64,000 bases of DNA from Bradyrhizobium ottawaense (GTDB lineage: Bacteria > Pseudomonadota > Alphaproteobacteria > Rhizobiales > Xanthobacteraceae), in the NCBI RefSeq assembly GCF_002278135.3, contig NZ_CP029425.2, positions 3,634,001 to 3,698,000 on the forward strand. Reading direction: 5' to 3'. Positions 8,703 to 15,990 of this stretch are shown here, piece after piece. Position 1 is the first letter of the stretch, and each line of letters starts with the position of its first letter. Made by a program: the position numbers and the translations under genes. The notes under the pieces are model-generated. The model saw only the letters and a list, made by a program, of their open reading frames with translations. It had not been told where the DNA came from and did no database searches.

Positions 8703-9095
8703 ATGCGGATCACCTATTTCATTGCAACTTTCGTGGCGCTCGGTGCGCTGACGGCCGCCGACGCAAACGCCGGCAACACCGCCAGCGTGCTGCAATTCGG
8801 CACGACCAACACTTCGTTCATTTCGCAGAGCGGCGGCACCAGCAACAACGCGACCACGATGCAGTTCGGCGCCACCAATACGGCGACCACCTTGCAGATG
8901 GGCTCGCTCCTGACCGTCAACAATTCGGTGATCGGGCAGGGCGGCACGACCGCGACGGCGTCGAACACCGCGCTGGCCGGCCAGGTCGGCGGCTCCAATT
9001 CGAGCCTGATCGGCCAGATCGGAGCGAACAATGCCGCCGGAGTTGGTCAGCTCGGAATCCTGAACGGCTCGACGATCATCCAGCAGGCTCCGTGA
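8703..9095 (+). CDS. Curlin-repeat secreted protein 2
   Basis: A 130-residue protein. The start at 8703 follows an excellent GGAGG, and the signal peptide MRITYFIATFVALGALTAADANA ends near residue 23. About eight Q-x-G units follow (QFGTTN, QFGATN, QMG, QGG, QVGGSN, QIGANN, QLGILN), spaced roughly 10-13 residues. Asn/Thr/Ser/Ala dominate and the protein has almost no charge. It ends QQAP, four bases before a GTG that could extend gene 3 upstream. Probable amyloid or amyloid-like fibre subunit by repeat homology. Confidence 0.82.
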   Translation: MRITYFIATFVALGALTAADANAGNTASVLQFGTTNTSFISQSGGTSNNATTMQFGATNTATTLQMGSLLTVNNSVIGQGGTTATASNTALAGQVGGSNSSLIGQIGANNAAGVGQLGILNGSTIIQQAP

Positions 9096-9121
9096 GCCGA
9101 CCCGAACTGACGAGGCATGTC

Positions 9122-9532
9122 ATGAAACATCATTTGGGACGCGCGGGCGCCGTCTTGCTCGCTCTGTGCTCGGCGGGCACCGGATCAGCCGGTGCCCAGA
9201 CCGCCGACATCAAGACCATTGTCTCTGTCGGCGGGCCGCCCGTGGTGCTGAACCAGAACAGTCAGCTCAACATGGCGGGCGTGTTCATGATCGGCGGCAG
9301 CACCAGCGCGACAGTGACGCAGAACGGCACCAACAACGCCACGGGCGTCCTGCAATTCGGCGGAACGAATTCCGCATCGATCGGGCAGGCCGGAACGAAC
9401 AATCTCGCCTTCGTCGGTCAGACCGGCCAGTCGGCGACGAGCCTGATATCGCAGCTCGGCACGATGAATGCGGGCACGGTGGCGCAATTCGGCACGATCA
9501 ACGCCTCGACGATCGTGCAGACCGGCCCGTAA
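9122..9532 (+). CDS. Curlin-repeat secreted protein 3
   Basis: A 136-residue protein. ATG 9122 is preferred over the in-frame GTG at 9092 because GAGG precedes it and MKHHLGRAGAVLLALCSAG starts a proper signal peptide. A short non-repeat linker (TADIKTIVSVGGPP) precedes repeats QNSQLN, QNGTNN, QFGGTN, QAGTNN, QLGTMN and QFGTIN. CsgA also has a short N-terminal segment before its repeats that targets it to its pore, so the linker may be functional; that is inference. Its 3' gap holds a 6-bp hairpin (9533-9550). Confidence 0.82.
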   Translation: MKHHLGRAGAVLLALCSAGTGSAGAQTADIKTIVSVGGPPVVLNQNSQLNMAGVFMIGGSTSATVTQNGTNNATGVLQFGGTNSASIGQAGTNNLAFVGQTGQSATSLISQLGTMNAGTVAQFGTINASTIVQTGP

Positions 9533-9577
9533 GGCGCGAGCCAACGCGCCGGTGCCAGGAACGAACGGGGAAGCGCG

Positions 9578-10036
9578 ATGCGATGCGGACAGATCTTGAG
9601 GCACGTGTTGGCCGTGGCGGCGATGCTCGCCGCCATCGGCACGGCAACCCAGGCGAGCGCCGGGTCGATCCAGCGCAGCGTGACCAACCGGAACGTGAGC
9701 ATCGAAACGGTCGTGCAGTTCGGCGACAACGTTCAGCCCGTGACGATCGAAGAGAACAGCCGCATCAATATCGCGCGGGTGATCCAGATCGGCGGCACCG
9801 GGACGGTGGACGCGACCATCATCCAGAGCGGCACGCGCAACTATGCCAATGTGATCCAGGTGGGCGGCACCACCAATGCGATCATCGGTCAATCCGGTGC
9901 GAGCAACACCGCCGAGATCACCCAGATCGGCAATTCCACCAACGCGCTCCTGCTCCAGATCGGAGACATGAATACGGGAGCGGTAAGGCAGTTCGGGCGT
10001 TTCAACTGGCTGGCGATCTTTCAGTTCAGCCGATGA
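9578..10036 (+). CDS. Curlin-repeat secreted protein 4
   Basis: A 152-residue protein, the longest of the set, with GGGGAAG before the ATG and a signal peptide ending around QASA. Repeats: QFGDNV, QIGGTG, QSGTRN, QVGGTTN, QSGASN, QIGNSTN, QIGDMN, QFGRFN. Ile/Val fill the inward-facing positions more than in genes 1-3, and Arg and Glu occur between repeats, so it may play a different role (nucleator or cap) from the neutral subunits. The terminal FNWLAIFQFSR is unusually aromatic. Same operon, 45 bases after gene 3. Confidence 0.82.
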   Translation: MRCGQILRHVLAVAAMLAAIGTATQASAGSIQRSVTNRNVSIETVVQFGDNVQPVTIEENSRINIARVIQIGGTGTVDATIIQSGTRNYANVIQVGGTTNAIIGQSGASNTAEITQIGNSTNALLLQIGDMNTGAVRQFGRFNWLAIFQFSR

Positions 10037-10048
10037 TGGAGGTGTGAC

Positions 10049-10342
10049 ATGAGATTGCTCCTGCTCGCATCCGGAATAGGACTCATGAGCGTGGTCGCAA
10101 CGGCGCCGGCCGGCGCTGCCGACGGTCACACCACTGTGGTCCAGGACGAGAACGGCACCTCGGTGATCACGCAGAGCGGCGATCCCGCGCAGGCCGAGGT
10201 CAAAATCGAGAAGGAGCCCGGGCGCACGACGGTCTACCGGCGCAGCGGCGGCAACACCGCGATCGTGACGCAGGGCACCGGCAACGCGCAGGAAAACATA
10301 CAGGACATGCTGGATTGGCTGCGCAAGCAGCAGGGCCGTTGA
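10049..10342 (+). CDS. Short curlin-like secreted protein 5, charged
   Basis: A 97-residue protein with a strong ribosome site (GGAGGTGTGAC) and signal peptide ending AGAADG. Only two or three degenerate repeats remain (VITQSGDPAQ, YRRSGGNTA, VTQGTGN). The centre is charged (VKIEKEPGRTT), and the C-terminus is a predicted amphipathic helix, QDMLDWLRKQQGR. It lies 12 bases after gene 4, so it is co-transcribed. By analogy with minor curli components it could be a nucleator, anchor or chaperone-like partner. This is a hypothesis; the repeat evidence is weaker than for genes 1-4. Confidence 0.65.
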   Translation: MRLLLLASGIGLMSVVATAPAGAADGHTTVVQDENGTSVITQSGDPAQAEVKIEKEPGRTTVYRRSGGNTAIVTQGTGNAQENIQDMLDWLRKQQGR

Positions 10343-10349
10343 CGCACGA

Positions 10350-10380
10350 AGGCCCACCGTCCGCGAAGGACGGTGGGCCT
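10350..10380. terminator. Strong hairpin between convergent curlin operon and 93-aa gene
   Basis: A perfect 13-bp stem (10350-10362 with 10368-10380, aggcccaccgtcc/ggacggtgggcct) and a 5-base loop, 8 bases after the stop of the last curlin-like gene. No T run follows on the plus strand, so it may act as a bidirectional block or 3' stabiliser between the convergent genes. Confidence 0.7.
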
Positions 10381-10395
10381 CGCCGCGAGCGGGCC

Positions 10396-10677
10396 TTACC
10401 AGCGATATCCGCCGGTCAGCGTGCCGTTGTTGTTGCCGTCAGGGCCGACGTCACCCTGTGTCGAACTCGGGGTCGGATGGTTGGTGCCGTTGAGCGCGCC
10501 ATAGGGCCCCCCGACATCAGGATAATACGCGCGCGGCTGGACCGGCTCGTAGGCGGGCGCGGTGCGGTCCCAGCCCACGCGCGGTCCGTTCCAATCATAG
10601 CCCTGCGCCGAGGCAGCCGCAGTGCCGGCGACGAGTGATGCCGTGATCAGGCACAGGAGTTTTGACTTGTTCTGCAT
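10396..10677 (-). CDS. Small secreted protein, function unknown
   Basis: A 93-residue protein. ATG 10677 is supported by AAGGAGC upstream and a signal peptide MQNKSKLLCLITASLVAG ending AAASAQ. The mature part is Gly/Pro/Asn/Tyr-rich (DWNGPRVGWDRTAPAYEPVQ, later GDVGPDGNNNGTLTGGYRW), with no Cys and no known domain. It converges on the curlin array and shares its terminator hairpin. Its Asn/Gly-rich tail is compositionally similar to matrix proteins, but it has no curlin repeat. Confidence 0.7.
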   Translation of the reverse strand: MQNKSKLLCLITASLVAGTAAASAQGYDWNGPRVGWDRTAPAYEPVQPRAYYPDVGGPYGALNGTNHPTPSSTQGDVGPDGNNNGTLTGGYRW

Positions 10678-10964
10678 TGGAGATGCTCCTTGCTGGTGTC
10701 GGGGGCCAACGGTTGCACTGCGGGAGCGTTCCGGGATGCGTCCAGCGGGAGCGATCAACTCCGATCAACTGGTTATGAAGCGCGGGCCGCGGAACGAAGT
10801 GCTTGAAATGAGCCGGGGATCCCGGGCGTCTTGCCGCACCTGTTCCCAGGTTACGCCGGTGTCTTAACCAATAATTAATTATACGTTTGCGGGTGGGCGA
10901 CGGCCCGGCCTAGCGTAGCGGCGGGGAGCCGCTATCGCTTAAGCCAAACGAGTTGGTGCGTATC

Positions 10965-11411
10965 ATGATGTCCAGATCCCATGCGGCGCTATTCGCCTCG
11001 CTCAGCGCAGCCGCGCTGCTCCTTAGCCCCATTGACAGTTTTGCCAGACCCGGCGGCGCCGCGCCGCATGGGGTGACCGCGGCGCCTTCCGGCGCGATGG
11101 CGCGTGCGCCGATGGGGCCGGGAGCCCGGTTCCACCGGCGGAATAACCCCTTCGTGTACTGGCCGGGCGGCGGCGGGTTCTTCTACGACGGCGCCGGCTA
11201 CAGCCAGCCCTTCGTGGATGCCGGGCAACCGGTCTCCACCGACGTGCGCTACACCTACACCTATGATGTTCCGTGGGACTGGTCGCATCGCTTCCCGCCG
11301 AACGTGGTGCCGTCCGACCGGCCTTATGTGCCGAGCTGCCCGACGGAGCAGGTGACGGTGCCCGGCCGCGGCGGCAGCGAGCATACCGTCAACATCACGC
11401 GCTGCTACTGA
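10965..11411 (+). CDS. Secreted protein, function unknown
   Basis: A 148-residue protein. Two consecutive ATG codons (10965, 10968) can start it; an upstream TTG at 10953 is less likely. Signal peptide cleaves near IDSFA. The mature protein has an Ala/Gly/Pro-rich linker followed by a conserved-looking aromatic part (NNPFVYWPGGGGFFYDGAGY, TYTYDVPWDWSHRFPP) and two Cys residues near the C-terminus (SCPTEQVTV and ITRCY) that could form a disulfide. No family is recognised. It is a lone gene, convergent with the acetyltransferase 3 bases away. Confidence 0.7.
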   Translation: MMSRSHAALFASLSAAALLLSPIDSFARPGGAAPHGVTAAPSGAMARAPMGPGARFHRRNNPFVYWPGGGGFFYDGAGYSQPFVDAGQPVSTDVRYTYTYDVPWDWSHRFPPNVVPSDRPYVPSCPTEQVTVPGRGGSEHTVNITRCY

Positions 11412-11414
11412 GTT

Positions 11415-12257
11415 CTAGCCTAGCTCGAAGCTGGTCACGCCGAAGACGCGGTCGACGCGCAGCGGCGGGATCGCTCCCGTGTACATCCGCGCCGTCTCGA
11501 ACACCGGCTCGAGGCCAAGCGCTTCCGCGAGCGCGATCGCCTCGCGATTGACGGCGGGGACGTCGAGGAAGATCTCGCCGACATCGACGCTCGCAAGCAA
11601 AGCCTGCACGATCGCTTCCGCCGCCGCGCGGTCGTCGGCGACGAGCGGGCCGATCTTGCAGCCGGTCCGGCAGGGACGGATCACGCCCCATGCTTTGAGC
11701 TTGCCGTCGCGCACGAGGGCGCGGCCGACATGGCCTGATGTATCGATCCAGGTGCGCAGGAAGGCGCTGCGCCGGGCGGGGAAGACGGTGGCGTCGTCGG
11801 CTTCCACGAGCGCAAACGGAATCGTGTTCAGCGCAACGACGTCAGTGGGCGGCCTCGAGCACGCGGCGACGCCGCCGCCATAGCGGATGTTGGCATAGGC
11901 CAGCTGGAAGCCGGATTTCCTGTAATTGTCCTGTTGCGCCACGACGCCGTCGAGCCCGATGACGCGTGCGCCCGCATGGGCGATCGCCGCGTTCCAGATG
12001 CGCAGGCCATGGCCCGCGCCGCGAAAACTATCGCGCACGATGTAGAAGCCGAGGAAGGCGAAGCGATCATCGTAATTGACGCAGGAGACGGTCGCGACCG
12101 GCTCGCCATCGATCTCGCCGACGAAGAAACCTTGCGCGTCGGGAACCGCGAAGCAGGCGGCATCGCCGTGGCCCGGATTCCAGCCCTCGGCCGCGGCCCA
12201 GTCGATGGCGAGGGAGATCTCCTCGGGGCGCAGATTGCGGATCAGCAAATCACTCAT
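11415..12257 (-). CDS. GNAT-family N-acetyltransferase with second C-terminal domain
   Basis: A 280-residue protein. The N-terminal half is a GNAT fold: IRNLRPEEISLAIDWA, then VGEIDGEPVATVS, FLGFYIVRDSFRGAGHGLRI (the acetyl-CoA pyrophosphate loop is the R-G-x-G-x-G/R-like element) and the LDGVVAQQDNYRKSGF helix. The C-terminal half (from about residue 150) resembles the YitH-type second acetyltransferase domain. Such proteins use acetyl-CoA on an unknown small substrate. The start is 12257; an alternative at 12290 would add 11 residues. It is divergent from the SDR gene at 12373. Confidence 0.78.
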   Translation of the reverse strand: MSDLLIRNLRPEEISLAIDWAAAEGWNPGHGDAACFAVPDAQGFFVGEIDGEPVATVSCVNYDDRFAFLGFYIVRDSFRGAGHGLRIWNAAIAHAGARVIGLDGVVAQQDNYRKSGFQLAYANIRYGGGVAACSRPPTDVVALNTIPFALVEADDATVFPARRSAFLRTWIDTSGHVGRALVRDGKLKAWGVIRPCRTGCKIGPLVADDRAAAEAIVQALLASVDVGEIFLDVPAVNREAIALAEALGLEPVFETARMYTGAIPPLRVDRVFGVTSFELG

Positions 12258-12372
12258 CTCGGGTTGCTCATGACGGATGCCTTCGACCATGGACCTGCCG
12301 ACAGGTCTGGCTGTAGAAGGCCTCATGATAGGCCGAGCCTGCGGCTCGCCTCAACTGAAGGGATGATCGGTC

Positions 12373-13077
12373 ATGGCAGCAGAGAAGGTTGCGCTCGTTA
12401 CCGCCGGCGGCAGCGGCATGGGGGCAGGGGCTGCGCGGCGGCTGGCGGCCGACGGGTTTCGCGTCGCAATCCTGTCGTCCTCCGGCAAGGGCGAGGCGCT
12501 GGCGGCCGAGCTCGGCGGGCTCGGCGTCACCGGCTCCAACAAGGAGAACGACGATTTGAAGCGCCTCGTCGACGGCGCCATGGCGAAGTGGGGACGCATC
12601 GACGTGCTCGTCAACAGCGCCGGCCACGGGCCGCGTGCGCCGATCACCGAGATTACCGACGAGCAGTGGCACACCGGCCTCGACACCTATCTGCTCAACG
12701 TGATCCGTCCGACCCGGCTGGTGACGCCGATCATGCAGGCGCAAAAGGGTGGCGCCATCATCAACATCTCGACCGCCTGGGCGTTCGAGCCCAGTGCGAT
12801 GTTCCCGACCTCGGCGGTGTTCCGCGCCGGCCTTGCCGCTTTCACCAAGATCTTCACCGACACCCATGCCGCCGACAACATCCGCATGAACAACGTCCTG
12901 CCCGGCTGGATCGACAGCCTGCCGCAGCTGGACGCGCGCCGCGACAGCGTGCCGATGAAGCGCTACGGCAAGGTCGAGGAGATCGCCGCGACGGTCTCGT
13001 TCCTGGCCTCGGACGGCGCGGCCTACATCACCGGCCAGAACATCCGCGTCGACGGCGGGCTGACGCGCTCGGTCTGA
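12373..13077 (+). CDS. SDR-fold protein with substituted catalytic triad
   Basis: A 234-residue short-chain dehydrogenase fold. The cofactor loop is TAGGSGMGAG (residues 10-19), NSAG follows, and the C-terminus has the usual GAAYITGQNIRVDGG. The catalytic Ser-Tyr-Lys positions read Thr-Ser-Arg: counting from NIST, the +13 position is Ser and the +17 position is Arg in SAVFRAGL, where classical enzymes have Tyr and Lys. It therefore probably binds NAD(P) but does not use standard SDR chemistry. A ribosome site (AAGGG) precedes the ATG. It stands alone, divergent from the acetyltransferase. Confidence 0.85.
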   Translation: MAAEKVALVTAGGSGMGAGAARRLAADGFRVAILSSSGKGEALAAELGGLGVTGSNKENDDLKRLVDGAMAKWGRIDVLVNSAGHGPRAPITEITDEQWHTGLDTYLLNVIRPTRLVTPIMQAQKGGAIINISTAWAFEPSAMFPTSAVFRAGLAAFTKIFTDTHAADNIRMNNVLPGWIDSLPQLDARRDSVPMKRYGKVEEIAATVSFLASDGAAYITGQNIRVDGGLTRSV

Positions 13078-13350
13078 AGCGCGCGGTCTCGAATCGCGGT
13101 CTGGCGAGCTTGTCGTGGTGCGACACGGGCGTGTGCTGCGCGCCGGCGGTCGTGGTTGATGCGTGGCTCCTCGGCCACACCCGTCATCCGTTCGCACGAT
13201 CCGAGGCGCACACTACGTCACAGTCCTTGCGAACTTCGCCGCAGCCCAAGACGAGCAGTGGCGCACGCCCTATGCCCTAACTGCGCCGGTTGCCTCTTAC
13301 CCGCGCGCATTCGAAACGCGAGGTCAATCGCGTGGGGCAAGGAGACTGGA

Positions 13351-14175
13351 ATGAACAAGTTTTTGCTGGCGGCCGCCTCGGTTGTCCTGGGTACCGCATC
13401 CGTTCAGGCGGCCGACCTCGCGGCGCATTACACCAAGGCGCCGGTGATGGCGCCAGTCTATAACTGGACCGGCTTCTACGTCGGCGGCAATGTCGGCGGG
13501 CAGTGGGGCAGCGCGAACCCCGCCACCACCACGCTGTTTCCGGTGGCCGCCTATTTCGCCGATTCGAGCGTGACCGCCATCGGGACGGTCGGCGCCCAAC
13601 ACATCAACAGCTCCGGTGTGACCGGCGGCTTCACCGCCGGCTACAACTGGCAGGTCAACAACGCCGTGCTCGGCCTCGAGGGTGACATCAACTATTTCGG
13701 CTTCAAGGGCAGCGCGAGCAGCACGGCCGTGTATCCCTGCTGCGCGCCGACCACCTTCACGGTCAATTCGTCGGTCTCGGCCGATTGGCTCGCCACCATT
13801 CGCGGCCGCATCGGCTTCCTCGCGACGCCGAGCTGGCTGATTTACGCCACCGGCGGCGCCGCCATCGCCGAGGTGAGGGGCAACTTCAGCTTCACCGACA
13901 CCTTTGCTGGCGCGACCGAGTCCGGAGCGATCCGCGACACCCGCGTCGGCTGGACAGCAGGCGTCGGCGGTGAGTACGCCGTGGGCAACGGCTGGTCGCT
14001 GAAGGCCGAATATCTTTACGTCGATCTTGGCCGCAGCAGCATGACCAGCAACAATTTCAACGTCGGTGTGGCGTTGCCGGCCCAGACCTTCACCCATTCG
14101 GTCGATCTCAAGTCCAACATCGTGCGCGTCGGCGTGAACTACAAGTTCGGCGGACCGGTCGTCGCCAGATACTGA
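13351..14175 (+). CDS. Outer membrane beta-barrel protein (Omp25/Omp31-like porin family)
   Basis: A 274-residue protein. Start 13351 follows AAGGAGACTGGA. Signal peptide MNKFLLAAASVVLGTASVQA is followed by the typical rhizobial entry YNWTGFYVGGNVGGQWG and amphipathic strands (GVTGGFTAGYNWQVNNAVLG, GWSLKAEYLYVDLG) ending VRVGVNYKFGG. These features mark the small eight-stranded OMP_b-brl family of alphaproteobacteria. The usual terminal Phe is replaced by Tyr. Probably a structural or immunogenic outer membrane protein. The 273-bp upstream gap shows nothing else, and a terminator follows. Confidence 0.85.
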   Translation: MNKFLLAAASVVLGTASVQAADLAAHYTKAPVMAPVYNWTGFYVGGNVGGQWGSANPATTTLFPVAAYFADSSVTAIGTVGAQHINSSGVTGGFTAGYNWQVNNAVLGLEGDINYFGFKGSASSTAVYPCCAPTTFTVNSSVSADWLATIRGRIGFLATPSWLIYATGGAAIAEVRGNFSFTDTFAGATESGAIRDTRVGWTAGVGGEYAVGNGWSLKAEYLYVDLGRSSMTSNNFNVGVALPAQTFTHSVDLKSNIVRVGVNYKFGGPVVARY

Positions 14176-14200
14176 GCATCCCGTTCCGATCCTGACGTGG

Positions 14201-14225
14201 AAAGCCCCGGCCTGGCCGGGGTTTT
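14201..14225 (+). terminator. Rho-independent terminator of the outer membrane protein gene
   Basis: Stem ccccggc/gccgggg (14205-14211 with 14215-14221), a 3-base loop, then TTTT. It lies 26 bases after the stop codon. Immediately downstream the 13-mer tttctgttgtgaa occurs twice, 18 bases apart (14223, 14241). Confidence 0.85.
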
Positions 14226-14255
14226 CTGTTGTGAAAAGGCTTTCTGTTGTGAAGC

Positions 14256-15467
14256 TCAGCCTGCGTGCGATGTCAGCAGATGCGCCAGCGCGGGCAGGAT
14301 CTTGTAGCGCGCGATCTCGTGCGGATATTCGCCGCGGTTGGCGAGCAGGACGATGGCGATCCGCCGCGCCGGCACGAGGCCGATATAGCCGGACGCATTG
14401 TTGAGGCCGCCGGGCTTGTCGATGACGGTGACGCCCGGCAGACGCACGGTCTCCCAGGCCATGCCCTGTCCGAACTTGTCGTCGACGCGGAAGACCTCAC
14501 GCTGCGTCATCCGCAGCGCCTCGCGCAGATTCGGATCGATCGCCCGGCCGTCAACGCAGGCCGCCGCGAAGGTGGCAAGATCCCGGGCGGAGGAGAACAT
14601 CTGGCCGGTGCCGGGAAAGTCAAAATAGCTCTGCTGGTCGCCGATTGGGCCGACCGCCGCGCCCTGGTCGGAATAGCCCTGGACCACGCGCCGCATCCAG
14701 GCCCCGTCCATGACGGCGCGATTGTCCGCGCCGCGCTCGGGGATGAAGCTGGCGTCCATGGCGAGGGGGCGCAGAATGCGGTGCTGGATCAACGCGCCGA
14801 TCGGCATGCCGTAGCAGCGCTCGAGCACGAGCTGAAGCAGCACGTAGCCGGCATGGGTGTAGATGCGCTGCCGGCCGGGTGCGACGCCGGGCGCCGGCGC
14901 GAAGGCGTTCAGCATGGCGATGAACTGCTCGCGCGTGAACTGATCGTTCGGCCAGGGCGGATGGTCGGTCGGCAGCAACAGCCCCGAGGTGTGCGTGACC
15001 AGCTCGCCGACGCTGACGCGGCGGATGTAATCGCCGTCGAGCTCGGGAAGATATTTAGGGACGCGGTCGTCGAGCCGCAGCTCGCCGCGCAGCGTGCCGA
15101 GTGCGACCAGCGTCGCTTCGAACGGTTTTCTTAGAGACGCGAGGTTGAACAGCGTGTCCGGCGTCACCTTCCGTTTGGCGGCGTCATCGGCAAGACCGTA
15201 GTTGAAGAATTCGGCATGGCGCCCGGCATAGAGGGCGACGGCGAGGCCGCCCGCATGGCCCGGCGTCACGGTCGGCGCCAGCTCGCTCGCGACGATGTCG
15301 CGCATCTGCGCGATCATGTCGGAATCCGCGGAGGCGCGGCGTGGGCGAAACGCGATCGCGAGGGGAACAAGCGCGGCCCGGGCGAGCGCCCGCCGGGTGA
15401 ACGATGATGATGTGACAACAGACGGCACGTGCCCTGACGAACGATGCAATGGTGCCCCCGGTCTCAT
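14256..15467 (-). CDS. Class C beta-lactamase-related serine hydrolase
   Basis: A 403-residue exported protein with a Tat-like signal (FTRRALARAALVPLAIA). The nucleophile motif SxxK is present as SLRK, giving the acyl-enzyme Ser and general-base Lys. The Tyr motif is YTH where AmpC has YSN, and the KTG-equivalent is KPG (DKPGGLNNASG). The tail RRIAIVLLANRGEYPH matches the class C/esterase fold. It belongs with AmpC-like esterases and D-aminopeptidases, and beta-lactam hydrolysis cannot be assumed. The chosen ATG lies inside a 19-base sequence repeated at 24220, so the true start is uncertain. Divergent from the ArsR gene. Confidence 0.82.
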   Translation of the reverse strand: MRPGAPLHRSSGHVPSVVTSSSFTRRALARAALVPLAIAFRPRRASADSDMIAQMRDIVASELAPTVTPGHAGGLAVALYAGRHAEFFNYGLADDAAKRKVTPDTLFNLASLRKPFEATLVALGTLRGELRLDDRVPKYLPELDGDYIRRVSVGELVTHTSGLLLPTDHPPWPNDQFTREQFIAMLNAFAPAPGVAPGRQRIYTHAGYVLLQLVLERCYGMPIGALIQHRILRPLAMDASFIPERGADNRAVMDGAWMRRVVQGYSDQGAAVGPIGDQQSYFDFPGTGQMFSSARDLATFAAACVDGRAIDPNLREALRMTQREVFRVDDKFGQGMAWETVRLPGVTVIDKPGGLNNASGYIGLVPARRIAIVLLANRGEYPHEIARYKILPALAHLLTSHAG

Positions 15468-15543
15468 TTAGCGGGAAGCGCCCGGCGGCCCAATTCACAA
15501 TTGCGCGTTTCAGGTTCCGCTTCGCGGCCAGCGATCAAATTAC

Positions 15544-15559
15544 TTAGCCTATGAGCTAA
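15544..15559. promoter_or_regulatory. Upstream ArsR operator copy (TTAGC-N6-GCTAA)
   Basis: Inverted repeat ttagc/gctaa with a 6-base spacer, just upstream of the -35 element. It matches the second copy at 15592-15609 in half-site sequence and spacing, and their centres are 49 bp apart. Confidence 0.7.
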
Positions 15560-15565
15560 CAATTA

Positions 15566-15593
15566 TTGACATCCGACCCGGCGGCTCTATAGT
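15566..15593 (+). promoter_or_regulatory. Sigma70-type promoter of the ArsR-AHSA1 operon
   Basis: TTGACA at 15566-15571, a 16-base spacer, and TATAGT at 15588-15593. The predicted start of transcription, 6-8 bases past the -10, falls at about 15600, on or next to the ATG at 15601. There is no Shine-Dalgarno sequence. The message is therefore probably leaderless. Confidence 0.75.
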
Positions 15594-15609
15594 TAGCTTC
15601 ATGGCTAAC
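15592..15609. promoter_or_regulatory. Start-site ArsR operator copy (GTTAGC-N6-GCTAAC)
   Basis: A perfect inverted repeat gttagc/gctaac around a 6-base spacer that contains the ATG. It covers the end of the -10 box, the predicted transcription start and the first codons, an ideal place for autorepression. Confidence 0.75.
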
Positions 15610-15990
15610 CAATCGCCCCGCCTCGATCAGGTCTTCGCAGCGCTCGCCGATCCCACCAGACGGGCGATCGTGATGCGGCTGTGTGCCGGCGAGGCCTCCG
15701 TCGGCGAGCTCGCCGATCCCTTCGCCATGGCGCTGCCGAGCTTCATGAAACACATCCATGTGCTGGAGACGAGCGGGCTCGTGCTGTCGGAGAAATCCGG
15801 CCGCGTGCGCACCTGCCGCCTCAGCCCGGATGCGCTGCTCGGTGCGGAGGACTGGTTCCAGCAACAGCGCGCGATCTGGGAGGCGCGGCTCGACCGGTTC
15901 GAAGCCTACGTGATGAAGCTCAAGAAAGAGAAGGAGAGGGCGGCCGCCAGGCGGCCGTCCCGAACAACCAAACGGAAAGGTTCCGAGTGA
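15601..15990 (+). CDS. ArsR-family winged-helix repressor
   Basis: A 129-residue repressor: LDQVFAALADPTRRAIVMRL, then GEASVGELADPFAMALPSFM recognition region and HIHVLETSGLVLSEKSGRVR wing. It has no ELCVCDL-type Cys metal site, so it belongs to the non-metal subgroup that is commonly paired with AHSA1 proteins. The stop codon overlaps the start of the next gene (TGATG). The C-terminal tail is Lys/Arg-rich. It probably represses its own operon through the duplicated TTAGC-N6-GCTAA sites. The inducer is unknown. Confidence 0.9.
   Translation: MANQSPRLDQVFAALADPTRRAIVMRLCAGEASVGELADPFAMALPSFMKHIHVLETSGLVLSEKSGRVRTCRLSPDALLGAEDWFQQQRAIWEARLDRFEAYVMKLKKEKERAAARRPSRTTKRKGSE

Noticed and set aside
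13078..13350. Possible small gene between the SDR and outer membrane protein
   Set aside because: No ribosome site or codon pattern; this is the leader and promoter of the beta-barrel gene.
14223..14253. Duplicate tttctgttgtgaa
   Set aside because: A two-copy local duplication next to a terminator. Probably slippage without function.
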